Source of the DNA: Thermoproteota archaeon
GTDB lineage: Archaea > Thermoproteota > Nitrososphaeria > Nitrososphaerales > Nitrosopumilaceae
Direction: 5' to 3'
DNA: 64,000 bases
Assembly: GCA_003352285.1 (NCBI GenBank)
Contig: QQVN01000003.1
Coordinates: 186,001-250,000 of the forward strand
Within the stretch, counting starts at the first letter, position 1. Every line of letters begins with the position of its first letter. A model generated the notes under the pieces. The model was not told the DNA's origin. It ran no database searches and worked only from the letters and a program-made list of their open reading frames with translations. The position numbers were made by a program, and so were the translations under genes. Shown in pieces: positions 53,488 through 61,582 of the stretch.

Positions 53488-54255
53488 TCACAAATTTTCT
53501 AGGACTCTTTGATGCTTCTCACAAAGTCTTCCTACTTCTAATTGTGAATATAGGAGGTCTTTTTGCCAATGGGCGTTGTGTAATCTACATTCAAGTGAAT
53601 CACAAAATGCCTCGCCTGTGATATAGTAAAACATTGCTTGCAAAACATACCCTTCTACAATTTTATCAAGACGCTTATCGTGATATTCTAGATATCTTCC
53701 AGAATATTTTCTCTTTACTGATTCCAAGTTTAATCCTTGTGTCATGTTGGAAATTAATTCCATGTAATACTCTCTAGGTTTTGCAGGTGCTTCAATAATT
53801 CCCGTTGTTGAGATAATTGATGGATTCGAACCAATCAAGGCTCTTCCATGATATCTATAGTCATTGTAATCATAAGTACACATTAGCTTATTTGTAAACG
53901 CAATGTGTAGGTTTTCAAAGGTCTGCTCTTCTTTAGGAATTAATTCTGAAATAATATTCTGAAACTCAAATCCATCATACATGATTATGTTTTCTGTAGT
54001 TGCCGAATCTGATTCGTTTCTTACCTCAAACTCTATTTCTTCCTGAGTTGGATAATGCCTTTCAAAAGGCCTTCTTGGATTAAAAACCCTACACGAAGCA
54101 ATCCTTTCTGCAATACTGTCATCCCCAAAACTTAGAATGTTTTTCTGAATTTTTACATCAATACCAAATATTTCCCTGATGAAATCTGAAACGTGTTTTA
54201 TGTTAATCTCAGGAACAGAAGGCTCATCATAAAGAAAAACTTGTGATATCTTCAA
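53488..54255 (-). CDS. Archaemetzincin-like protein lacking the catalytic zinc ligands (DUF6775-like)
   Basis: 255 residues. RYHGRALIGSNPSIISTTGI and IEAPAKPREYY resemble the core of archaemetzincin metallopeptidases. Where archaemetzincins have H-E-x-x-H-x-x-G-x-x-H-C-x4-C-x-M, residues 207-225 keep the Gly (214), the two Cys (218, 223) and the spacing, but all three His and the Glu are lost (AMFYYITGEAFC) and the Met is Leu. A downstream C245-x2-H248 could complete a structural zinc site. It is probably not a protease as it stands. It starts 15 nt after the Thi4 gene. I recall a DUF6775 family of this kind but have not checked. Confidence 0.65.
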   Translation of the reverse strand: MKISQVFLYDEPSVPEINIKHVSDFIREIFGIDVKIQKNILSFGDDSIAERIASCRVFNPRRPFERHYPTQEEIEFEVRNESDSATTENIIMYDGFEFQNIISELIPKEEQTFENLHIAFTNKLMCTYDYNDYRYHGRALIGSNPSIISTTGIIEAPAKPREYYMELISNMTQGLNLESVKRKYSGRYLEYHDKRLDKIVEGYVLQAMFYYITGEAFCDSLECRLHNAHWQKDLLYSQLEVGRLCEKHQRVLENL

Positions 54256-54270
54256 TCTGAATTTTATTGA

Positions 54271-55089
54271 TTATGTTCCTAATTCTTTTATCTTTGCTGC
54301 AGTTATCTCTGCTGCTCTTTTACCTGAAAACAACATTGAACCAAATGTTGGTCCCATTCTTGCTAGTCCATGAGTTTCAGTAACTGACATTCCTGCAATA
54401 ACCAGCCCTGGAAATATTTCACCAGTCTTTCTTACTACTGCATCTTCTCCTTCTGCAACATACATGGGATTCATTCCTTTCCATTCTACTAACCCTCTGT
54501 CAACTAGACGCTTTACTGCCACAGAGTCATGACCTGATGCATCAATTATCATTTTTGCTTCAAGTGCTACAGGATCAACACATGTGATGTTTCTTGGCAG
54601 TGCAGATACTGGCATCCAATTAACAACAATTCCAGCTACTCGACCATCTTTTAAAACAAGATCATCAAATTTTGTAAGATTCAAAAACTTTACACCTGCA
54701 TCACATGCTCCTGCAATTAATTTAGATACTGCATGTGGACCCGGTGTCAGATACAATCCTTCTCCAACTTTTTTGTATGGCACTCCTAATTCGTCCCAAA
54801 CTTTTTGCGCAGGTTCTCTGACCGTGACTGGGTTCATCATGTATCCTCCTAACCAGTAACCTCCTCCAAGATAGTTATTTTGCTCAATCACTAAAACTTT
54901 GAAACCCATGTTTGATAATTCTCTACTTGCTGTTAATCCTGCAGGTCCTGCACCAATAATTATTACATCAGACTCTGCCCTGTCCATAAAAACTGAATTA
55001 AACTCAGCTGCTATTGCTCTGGTGATGTCTACTTCGCGAACATCGGTAAAGATCTTTTCATCTTTTTGAGCACTAGCAGCTTCTTGCAT
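54271..55089 (-). CDS. thi4: Thiazole synthase Thi4 (thiamine biosynthesis)
   Basis: 272 residues. FAD/NAD motif IIIGAGPAGLTAS, YLGGGYWLGGYMMN, ASGHDS and METHG-type MSVTETHGLARMGP identify Thi4, which makes the adenylated thiazole of thiamine from NAD and glycine. The residue at the sulfur-donor position is C170, in ITCVDP; sulfide-using methanogen enzymes have His there, while yeast-type enzymes have Cys and lose its sulfur. First gene of a minus-strand run with the archaemetzincin-like protein and trxB. Confidence 0.93.
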   Translation of the reverse strand: MQEAASAQKDEKIFTDVREVDITRAIAAEFNSVFMDRAESDVIIIGAGPAGLTASRELSNMGFKVLVIEQNNYLGGGYWLGGYMMNPVTVREPAQKVWDELGVPYKKVGEGLYLTPGPHAVSKLIAGACDAGVKFLNLTKFDDLVLKDGRVAGIVVNWMPVSALPRNITCVDPVALEAKMIIDASGHDSVAVKRLVDRGLVEWKGMNPMYVAEGEDAVVRKTGEIFPGLVIAGMSVTETHGLARMGPTFGSMLFSGKRAAEITAAKIKELGT

Positions 55090-55242
55090 GAAAATTTACT
55101 TTAGTCAAACACATTAATACTTTCGCAAAGATTTTTGAAAAAAATTAGGTCCTACTAAGATGCAACTCCTTCTGACGACTAGTTGTAGGCAAATAAAGTA
55201 CATATTTGAACTCATTTAGGCTAAAATTCCTCGTTTCAAAAA

Positions 55243-55248
55243 TTTATA
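55243..55248 (+). promoter_or_regulatory. TATA box for the sulfite/nitrite reductase operon
   Basis: TTTATA lies 28-33 nt upstream of the TTG start of the reductase gene. The 186-nt divergent region to thi4 also holds a short inverted repeat (CAACT 55163-55167 and AGTTG 55181-55185), but no TPP riboswitch sequence. Confidence 0.5.
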
Positions 55249-55275
55249 TCCAAACTCAAAGAAGTTGTCATAGTA

Positions 55276-57084
55276 TTGACGGTATCTAATCTAAAGCAAT
55301 CTAGACCCGAGTCAAACTTACCTAAAATTAACTGGGCTAGAATGGAAGAAGCTGATAATTTTGCAAAAACTGTAAAATTATTCAGACAGGGAAAATATGA
55401 TGAAGATAGTTTCAGACGCTTCAGATTACAACATGGTGCATATGGTACTAGAATGACTAGCGATTATGCCATGGTTCGAATAAAACTTCCTGCAGGAGAA
55501 GTTTATCCAAATCAACTCGATAAAATTGCAGAACTTAGTGAGGCGTTCTCTATTGGAAGTGCACATTTTTCCACTCGTGAAAACATTCAGCTACATTGGG
55601 TTGTTTTAGAGGATGTATCTGAAATTATGCGTGGGTTAGCAGAAGTCGGATTAACATCTAGAGAAGCATGTGGTAACTCTGTAAGAAATGTAATGTGCAG
55701 TCCACTTTCTGGCGTTTGTTCTTCAGAAGAGTTTGATGCAACACCATATGCACTAGCAACTGCAAAATTTTTACTCCGAAATCCCATGAATCAAAATCTT
55801 CCTCGTAAATTCAAATTCAATTTTACTTGCTGTGAAGAACATGGAATGGTACGAATGGTAGATGTGGGATTAATTCCACAAATTAGAGAAATTGATGGGA
55901 CAAAGCAGCGTGGCTTTAAAATTTTCCTAGGTGGTGGTCTTGGTAATAGATCCTTTGTTGGTCATCAATTAGAAGACTTTACCCCTGAAGATGATTTACT
56001 CTACACTTCGATTGCTGTTATTCGAATTTTTGATAGACTAGGAGATAGGAAAAATCTTGCAAGAAATAGAATGCGTTACCTTGTTAATGACATGGGTTGG
56101 GAAAACTTTCAAAATCTTGTTCTAAAAGAAAGAGCTATTGTTCGTGCCACTCAATCAGTTATTGTTGATCTTGATGTGGATACAACTCCAAATGAAATCA
56201 AATCTCCTATACGAGTCAGTGATGAATCTGGAGCTACAAACTCTGATGGATATGCTAGGTGGTACAAAACAAATACCATCAAACAGAAACAAGATGGATT
56301 CCGAACCGTATTTCTCACACTCGAAGCTGGTGATATTACCGCAAATCAACTTCATGCAATTGCTGATGTCTGTAGAAACTTTTCCTCAGAAGGAATGGGA
56401 CGTGCAGGATTTAATCAAAACATTGCATTTCGTTATGTGCGTGAAGATGATCTTCCTCGATTGTACTCGAAATTACTTGAAGTAGGATTGGCAAATTCCG
56501 GTGGTCTAACCATGGCTGCCCCAATTGGATGTTCAGGTACAACCTCGTGTAATTTGGCATTGACTAATTCCCATAGGCTTGCAAAAGAGATTCAACGTAA
56601 ATTCTTGGAACTAAAATTCGATGAAGATGATGATCTACGTGACTCTACGATTAAGATAAGTGGATGCCCTAATTCATGTGGGCAACATGGGATTGCAACT
56701 ATCGGATTTTTTGGTGGCGGAGGACGAGTTGGAAAAGATATGTATCCAAATTATCAGATGTCTCTTGGTGGTCGTTCTGATGGTGAAACAATGCTTGGCG
56801 TTAACTGTCTTCGTGTTCCTGCAAAACGAGTTATTCCTGTAATCTTAAAGATTATTGAGATCTTCAAGAAAAACAAAAAGGATAATGAAACTTTAAAGTC
56901 GTGGATACACCGTGTGGTATCAGGCAATGAATCATCTGAGATAAAATCTGTAAATGATATCAAAAATGCATTATCTTCTCTTATTGCTCCTCCTCCAAAG
57001 AATGAGGATGCAGACTTTTACTCTGATTACGGAAGTGGTGAGAGCTATCACACCAGAACCGGTAAAGGTGAATGTGCTGCTTGA
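55276..57084 (+). CDS. Siroheme/4Fe-4S sulfite or nitrite reductase
   Basis: 602 residues, two tandem ferredoxin-like plus siroheme half-domains as in NirA/SIR. The four cluster/siroheme cysteines are C419 and C425 (IGCSGTTSC) and C464 and C468 (SGCPNSC). It reduces sulfite to sulfide or nitrite to ammonium by six electrons, with ferredoxin as donor. The rhodanese gene, overlapping by 4 nt, favours a sulfur role. Start TTG. Confidence 0.9.
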   Translation: MTVSNLKQSRPESNLPKINWARMEEADNFAKTVKLFRQGKYDEDSFRRFRLQHGAYGTRMTSDYAMVRIKLPAGEVYPNQLDKIAELSEAFSIGSAHFSTRENIQLHWVVLEDVSEIMRGLAEVGLTSREACGNSVRNVMCSPLSGVCSSEEFDATPYALATAKFLLRNPMNQNLPRKFKFNFTCCEEHGMVRMVDVGLIPQIREIDGTKQRGFKIFLGGGLGNRSFVGHQLEDFTPEDDLLYTSIAVIRIFDRLGDRKNLARNRMRYLVNDMGWENFQNLVLKERAIVRATQSVIVDLDVDTTPNEIKSPIRVSDESGATNSDGYARWYKTNTIKQKQDGFRTVFLTLEAGDITANQLHAIADVCRNFSSEGMGRAGFNQNIAFRYVREDDLPRLYSKLLEVGLANSGGLTMAAPIGCSGTTSCNLALTNSHRLAKEIQRKFLELKFDEDDDLRDSTIKISGCPNSCGQHGIATIGFFGGGGRVGKDMYPNYQMSLGGRSDGETMLGVNCLRVPAKRVIPVILKIIEIFKKNKKDNETLKSWIHRVVSGNESSEIKSVNDIKNALSSLIAPPPKNEDADFYSDYGSGESYHTRTGKGECAA

Positions 57085-57884
57085 GTCAACAAAAAAACAC
57101 TCGAATTACAATTGATTCTGATTCGTTACGATCTGAGATTCGTGATAAAAGTGTAAGAGTAATTGACGTAAGACGAGAAGAAGACTATAAACAAAATCAT
57201 ATTCCATCATCGGTAAATCTTCCTCTTGCGAATTTATTATCTGATGATTCTCCTGAACGCGTTTTAAAACTATTTCAAAACATGGGCATTGATGATGAGA
57301 CTCCAGTTGTGGTGTATGATGATACATTTGGCGCACTTGCATCTCGTGTTGCTTGGACGTTGGAGTATATCGGACACAATGAGGTTTCACTTTTAGATGT
57401 CACATATGGCCAATGGAAATCCCTTGGTCTTGAAAATGACTCTCAAATTCCATCTATATCATCAAAATCACACAAATTATCACTGCGTCCAGACATCATG
57501 GCAACAGCTGACTATTTGGAGAAATCCAAAGAAAAATCTGATGTAACACTATTGGATAATCGTGAGCGACTAAATTATCTAGAACAGCATATTCCAGGAG
57601 CAATTAATCTCCCTTACAGAACGCTTGCGACAAAGGAAAAAATCCTCCGTCCAAAAGATGAAATGAAAAGATTACTTGAAAATCGAGGAGTTACTCCGAA
57701 TTCTGAGATTATTACTTACTGTGGTAGTGTTGGCACTTTATCTGGTTTGGCGTATTATGCTCTCAAATCAGTAGATATGCCAAATGTAAAATTGTATGTT
57801 CGCTCTTTTAAAGAATGGAAGAGTTTGGAAAAACCTATTTCAAAACAAGAATATGCAAATTACTGGGATCTTTCAGCCGAGTAA
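57081..57884 (+). CDS. Sulfurtransferase with two rhodanese domains
   Basis: About 268 residues from the TTG that overlaps the reductase stop (TTGA at 57081-57084); an ATG 9 nt earlier is the alternative. Two rhodanese domains: the first (about 15-125) has VVVYDDT with Asp where Cys would be and is inactive, the second has the active Cys in IITYCGSVGT (residue 214 or 217 depending on start). It moves sulfane sulfur, for example from thiosulfate or mercaptopyruvate. Coupling to the siroheme reductase implies shared sulfur metabolism. Confidence 0.9.
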   Translation: MSQQKNTRITIDSDSLRSEIRDKSVRVIDVRREEDYKQNHIPSSVNLPLANLLSDDSPERVLKLFQNMGIDDETPVVVYDDTFGALASRVAWTLEYIGHNEVSLLDVTYGQWKSLGLENDSQIPSISSKSHKLSLRPDIMATADYLEKSKEKSDVTLLDNRERLNYLEQHIPGAINLPYRTLATKEKILRPKDEMKRLLENRGVTPNSEIITYCGSVGTLSGLAYYALKSVDMPNVKLYVRSFKEWKSLEKPISKQEYANYWDLSAE

Positions 57885-59006
57885 TTAGGCAATCTCATTT
57901 CTGAGTTGCTTTGTAACTGATACTTCAATATTATCAAACATTGTTAGCATTTTTGTTTTGTTATCTTTGATGTAATCGACTCCATGATCTTTTAGTCTAA
58001 TTTTCCAGAGACGAATTTCTCTATGCTCTTCAAAGAATTGTTCAATCATTTGCTGTCCGCATTTATCTGTGTTAATAAACGAATCAAAAATTTCTAGCGT
58101 TTTGTCTACATCTTCTTCTTCAATTGATGCCTTTACTTGTTGAATTGCCTGACTAAGTTCTTTGAGATTTTGCACAGCACCTGGCAGCTTCTTTCTTTTA
58201 ATTCCAAGCAAACTTTTCTTTTCTGTTCCAACTTTACTGGCAATTTCTGGCGCTAAATCATACATTGGTATTTTGTGTAATCCTTCTCGTTTTTCATTTT
58301 TTACAATTAATCCTTTTTCTAATAATTTTCTTAATGATTCTTCTGCGTCTGCTTTGTTAAGAAATGTCGTCCAAACTATTGAACCAATTGTATGGTATCC
58401 TTGTCTAATTGATTCTAAAACTACAACTTCAATTATTCTTCTAAATCCTTCCTCAACTCTGACATTTGTAAAGTCTTTATCTTTGACTGCTTTTCTTGCA
58501 TTCTTTACATCAATTTCTATTGAACGCTTTAGTGCATCAATTGATTCCGGTATTTGTGACAACAATGACAGAAAACATGCTTTGTTGTACCATGCCATAC
58601 CATAAGTTGGATCTGACTCAATAGCTTTTTCAACACTGTTCAAAGCTTTTGAATAATTCTTTTGTTCATAATGAACCAAAGCTTTTAGATTCCATGCTTC
58701 TGCATTTGTTACATCGATATCTAAAATTCGATCATAGACCCTTAATGCTTCGGCATGATCATCTAAATGGAATCTGGCATATCCTAATTTTAGTAATGTT
58801 TCAACATGATTGGGATCAAAGCGTAAAGCCTGCTCAAATGCTAGTGATGCCTCCTCTAACTTTTCATCTGCCATTAGATTGATGCCTTTTTTGAATAATT
58901 TGCGTCGTTGATAGTCAGAATCTGTGAGGCTGGTCTCTTCCTTGTTTGATATCTCGTTCTTATCTGGCAGCTCTGGCTTGGATTTTTTTGAAAAAGGCTT
59001 TTTCAT
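57885..59006 (-). CDS. TPR protein with C-terminal winged-helix-like region
   Basis: 373 residues: a charged Lys/Glu/Ser-rich N terminus, about four TPR units (residues about 35-165, such as DEKLEEASLAFEQALRFDP), then a helical segment that looks like a winged-helix (IGSIVWTTFLNKADAEESLR and LLEKGLIVKN, about 205-250). Possibly a transcription-linked adaptor; function unknown. The stop lies directly beside the rhodanese gene's stop with no gap. Confidence 0.8.
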   Translation of the reverse strand: MKKPFSKKSKPELPDKNEISNKEETSLTDSDYQRRKLFKKGINLMADEKLEEASLAFEQALRFDPNHVETLLKLGYARFHLDDHAEALRVYDRILDIDVTNAEAWNLKALVHYEQKNYSKALNSVEKAIESDPTYGMAWYNKACFLSLLSQIPESIDALKRSIEIDVKNARKAVKDKDFTNVRVEEGFRRIIEVVVLESIRQGYHTIGSIVWTTFLNKADAEESLRKLLEKGLIVKNEKREGLHKIPMYDLAPEIASKVGTEKKSLLGIKRKKLPGAVQNLKELSQAIQQVKASIEEEDVDKTLEIFDSFINTDKCGQQMIEQFFEEHREIRLWKIRLKDHGVDYIKDNKTKMLTMFDNIEVSVTKQLRNEIA

Positions 59007-59088
59007 TCGAGACTAGAAGCCATTTTTCTAGTTAAATACCATTACATGGGTTTTTACAAAATTTAGCCTTAGAATACTCAAATCCTGT

Positions 59089-60612
59089 TTGAAAATACAG
59101 AAATACTTCATATTTACATCATCGATAGTGTCTAGATCTAACGATAAATTAGAAATTCATGGTTCTGCACCATTTAGGCAATCTGGAGTATTTGAAGTAA
59201 CTATCTCATTAACTGATTCAAAACCTTCTGAAGAAAGTATTCGTGCTAAAAATTTCCCTACTCTCTGGAAAGATAACTACCATTTGCGAGTAAAGGATGG
59301 TCAATTTACTGAAACATTAGGAACATCATCAAAACCCATTCCGCAATCTGTACTTGATTCTGAATCCGTTTGGGTTGTCATAATGGACCAATTCTCCTCA
59401 CTGCACACAGTCTTTGAGGTTAAAGTTGGCAAAAGTGATTCAAAGAAAACAACTGATGAGCCAAAACCCGAACCAAAGCCATCCCCTCCATCTCCAAAAC
59501 CTACACGTTCTAGTTTTTCAGAAAAGACACTTTCTGATTCATTTAGTTTTTCAAGTGACAAGACTGTTTCTAATCAACGCGGTTTACCTGGTGGAAAAGG
59601 TCCATCTGGTCCACCTGGTCCACAGGGTGACAAGGGTCCATCTGGTCCACCTGGTCCACAGGGTGACAAGGGTCCAACCGGTCCTCCAGGTGAACGAGGC
59701 TCTACAGGTCCATCTGGTCCACAGGGTGACAAGGGTCCAATCGGTCCAAAAGGAATTACTGGTGATAAAGGAGATAGAGGTGACAAGGGTCCAACCGGCC
59801 CTCCTGGTCCACAAGGTGAGAAAGGTCCAACAGGACCTGCCGGTGAACGCGGTCCAACAGGTCCACGTGGTCCAATTGGAGAGAAAGGTGACAAGGGTCC
59901 ACAAGGTCCCTCTGGTGAGAAAGGCCTAACCGGTGAACGCGGACCGCAAGGTGGTAAAGGAGAGACAGGTCCACAAGGTCCATCTGGTGAAAAAGGAATT
60001 CAAGGTCCACCTGGTGAGAAAGGACCTAGAGGTCCTGATGGTCCAATTGGAGAAAAAGGTCCACAAGGTCCACCAGGTCCATTAGGTGAACCCGGTCCTG
60101 AAGGTCCACAGGGTGTAGCTGGTGACAAGGGTCCACAAGGTCCACAAGGTCCCTCTGGTGAGAAAGGTCTAACAGGTGTTCCTGGTCCACAAGGCGAGAA
60201 AGGAGAGAAAGGTCCACAAGGACAACAGGGAGAAAAAGGTCCACATGGTCCACCTGGTCCACCCGGTGACAAGGGTCCACAAGGTCCACAAGGTCCACAA
60301 GGTGAACGAGGTCCACAAGGTGCACCCGGTGAGAAAGGTCCACAAGGTCCACAAGGAATTCAAGGTCCACAAGGTGAACGCGGTCCATTAGGTCCAATTG
60401 GTCCTGCAGGTGAACAAGGTCCACGTGGTGAACAAGGTCCAGTTGGTCAGGCAGGTCCTAGGGGTCCACCCGGTCCACCGGGAGAGAAAGGCCCCTCAGG
60501 TGGTATGTCTTCTGAACAAAAAGCATTATTCAAAGAACTATTAGAAATTCTAACAAACAAGAATATTATTACTACTGAGGAACAAATCAAACTGATGAGC
60601 TACCTGTACTAG
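59089..60612 (+). CDS. Collagen-like protein with long Gly-X-Y domain
   Basis: 507 residues. An N-terminal globular domain (about residues 20-125, beta-rich, ending FEVKVG) and a Ser/Pro/Lys linker lead into 102 uninterrupted Gly-X-Y triplets (residues 165-470), rich in [10 protein letters not shown] and GDKG. A 37-residue helical C-terminal cap ([11 protein letters not shown]) may promote trimerisation. Lys-Gly-Glu/Asp pairs can stabilise triple helices without hydroxyproline. There is no clear signal peptide or PEFG tail. The start may be the TTG at 59089 or GTG at 59128. Confidence 0.92.
   Translation: MKIQKYFIFTSSIVSRSNDKLEIHGSAPFRQSGVFEVTISLTDSKPSEESIRAKNFPTLWKDNYHLRVKDGQFTETLGTSSKPIPQSVLDSESVWVVIMDQFSSLHTVFEVKVGKSDSKKTTDEPKPEPKPSPPSPKPTRSSFSEKTLSDSFSFSSDKTVSNQRGLPGGKGPSGPPGPQGDKGPSGPPGPQGDKGPTGPPGERGSTGPSGPQGDKGPIGPKGITGDKGDRGDKGPTGPPGPQGEKGPTGPAGERGPTGPRGPIGEKGDKGPQGPSGEKGLTGERGPQGGKGETGPQGPSGEKGIQGPPGEKGPRGPDGPIGEKGPQGPPGPLGEPGPEGPQGVAGDKGPQGPQGPSGEKGLTGVPGPQGEKGEKGPQGQQGEKGPHGPPGPPGDKGPQGPQGPQGERGPQGAPGEKGPQGPQGIQGPQGERGPLGPIGPAGEQGPRGEQGPVGQAGPRGPPGPPGEKGPSGGMSSEQKALFKELLEILTNKNIITTEEQIKLMSYLY
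59581..60498 (+). repeat. Gly-X-Y collagen repeat (102 triplets)
   Basis: A 918-nt run in which every third codon is Gly. The codons repeat in nine-base units such as GGTCCACAA, which makes the antisense strand look coding in several frames; those antisense frames are low-complexity by-products. Confidence 0.9.
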
Positions 60613-60649
60613 TGGTCATCTTAAAATATCAAAACGCTTTTTACAAATC

Positions 60650-60934
60650 ATGAGTGAAAACAAAGAAAAAATTGAATTTAAGATGCTTGATTACTCAAGA
60701 CTCGAAAATGAATTTGTATCATTTAAGCTTGAAGATGGAACCATTGTTAAAGTCAAAGTAGATCTTGACAGAGTTGGGAAAGCAACTAATTTTACAAATC
60801 CTGATGGAACGCCACACTATGCGATTAACACCTCAGTGAAACTATCTATAATTCCATCTGAAAGAAAATTCTCTGTAGAAAAAACTTCTGTCAAAGGAAA
60901 ACAATCGAATCCGCCTGGTCAGATGTTTAGTTAA
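60650..60934 (+). CDS. Hypothetical small soluble protein
   Basis: 94 residues, beta-rich (FVSFKLEDGTIVKVKVDLDR, KLSIIPSERKFSV), no recognised family. The C terminus NPPGQMFS resembles the segment just before the zinc finger of the protein at 22210-22575. It lies 37 nt after the collagen-like gene on the same strand, with a TATA-like TTAAAATA about 28 nt before its start. Confidence 0.7.
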   Translation: MSENKEKIEFKMLDYSRLENEFVSFKLEDGTIVKVKVDLDRVGKATNFTNPDGTPHYAINTSVKLSIIPSERKFSVEKTSVKGKQSNPPGQMFS

Positions 60935-61007
60935 AAAACAATTATGAATTTAGAAAAAGGTAAACAAATCGTCAACTTAATTGACGATTGTTAATTTTTT
61001 GACGAAA

Positions 61008-61244
61008 TTATCGTCGTCTTGCTTTTCTTTTTGGAGCAGCTTTCTTTTTGCCACCAGTTGACTTTCGTCTCTTAGCGCCGCCTTTCTTTGCTGCGGTTCT
61101 CCTTTTTGGAGCAGCTTTCTTTTTGCCACCAGTTGACTTTCGTCTCTTAGCGCCGCCTTTCTTTGCTGCGGTTTTTCTTTTACTAGCTGCTTTTCTTTTT
61201 GGAGCTGCTCGTCTTTTTGGAGCTGCTTTTCTTTTTGTAGCCAT
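61008..61244 (-). CDS. Very basic Ala/Lys/Arg-rich histone-H1-like protein
   Basis: 78 residues, almost only K, R, A, P, G, S and T, with motifs like KKAAPKR and AKKGGAKRRKSTGGKKKAAPK. This resembles the basic tails of histone H1/Hc1-like proteins and is expected to bind DNA or RNA without a fixed fold. It contains a duplicated 25-residue unit that is identical at the DNA level over 72 nt. In archaea with Alba and histones, its role could be chromatin or ribosome related; this is inference. Confidence 0.8.
   Translation of the reverse strand: MATKRKAAPKRRAAPKRKAASKRKTAAKKGGAKRRKSTGGKKKAAPKRRTAAKKGGAKRRKSTGGKKKAAPKRKARRR
61027..61173 (-). repeat. Perfect 72-nt tandem direct repeat inside the basic protein gene
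   Basis: Bases 61027-61098 and 61102-61173 are identical, with a period of 75 nt (25 codons). Identity over all 72 bases with no synonymous change indicates a recent duplication or gene conversion. Confidence 0.9.
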
Positions 61245-61361
61245 TGAGAATTCGACATTTTCATTACTTTTCTATAGTTAAAATGAAGAAAATTACACAA
61301 AATGATAACAATTTATCAACGAAATTTTTTTGAAAAACAAATTTTTTTGATCGTAAAATGA

Positions 61362-61577
61362 TCAATAAACACTTTCAGCTGATGGACGACGACCTGGTAA
61401 CCAACTTGTATGTCCGCAAATTGTACATTTGAAACGTCTTTTACGTTTGTAAGTTGCCATTTCAGGTAGAAAAATCAGTTCTTGTCGTGTTGTATCGATG
61501 CAAAACTTACACCAACGTTGTTCAAAACTCTGATCCATCTTATCTTCATTTTTCTTATCTTGATTACTTTTTTTCAA
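61362..61577 (-). CDS. Small zinc-ribbon protein
   Basis: 71 residues: CKFC near residue 23 and CTICGHTSW near 51 form a C4 zinc ribbon, embedded in a Lys/Arg-rich background. The start may be the first ATG or MDQSFEQ 13 codons later. It is 5 nt downstream of the DRG GTPase gene, so it is in that operon. Confidence 0.75.
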   Translation of the reverse strand: MKKSNQDKKNEDKMDQSFEQRWCKFCIDTTRQELIFLPEMATYKRKRRFKCTICGHTSWLPGRRPSAESVY

Positions 61578-61582
61578 AAAAA

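Noticed and set aside
55090-55275. TPP riboswitch between thi4 and the reductase gene
   Set aside because: Neither the CUGAGA nor the conserved 3' TPP aptamer sequence is present; only a short inverted repeat with 5-bp arms is seen.
59574-60424. Several open frames antisense and out of frame to the collagen-like gene, some themselves Gly/Pro-rich
   Set aside because: They arise from the nine-base periodicity of the Gly-X-Y codons, which keeps all frames open. The sense frame alone has flanking globular domains.
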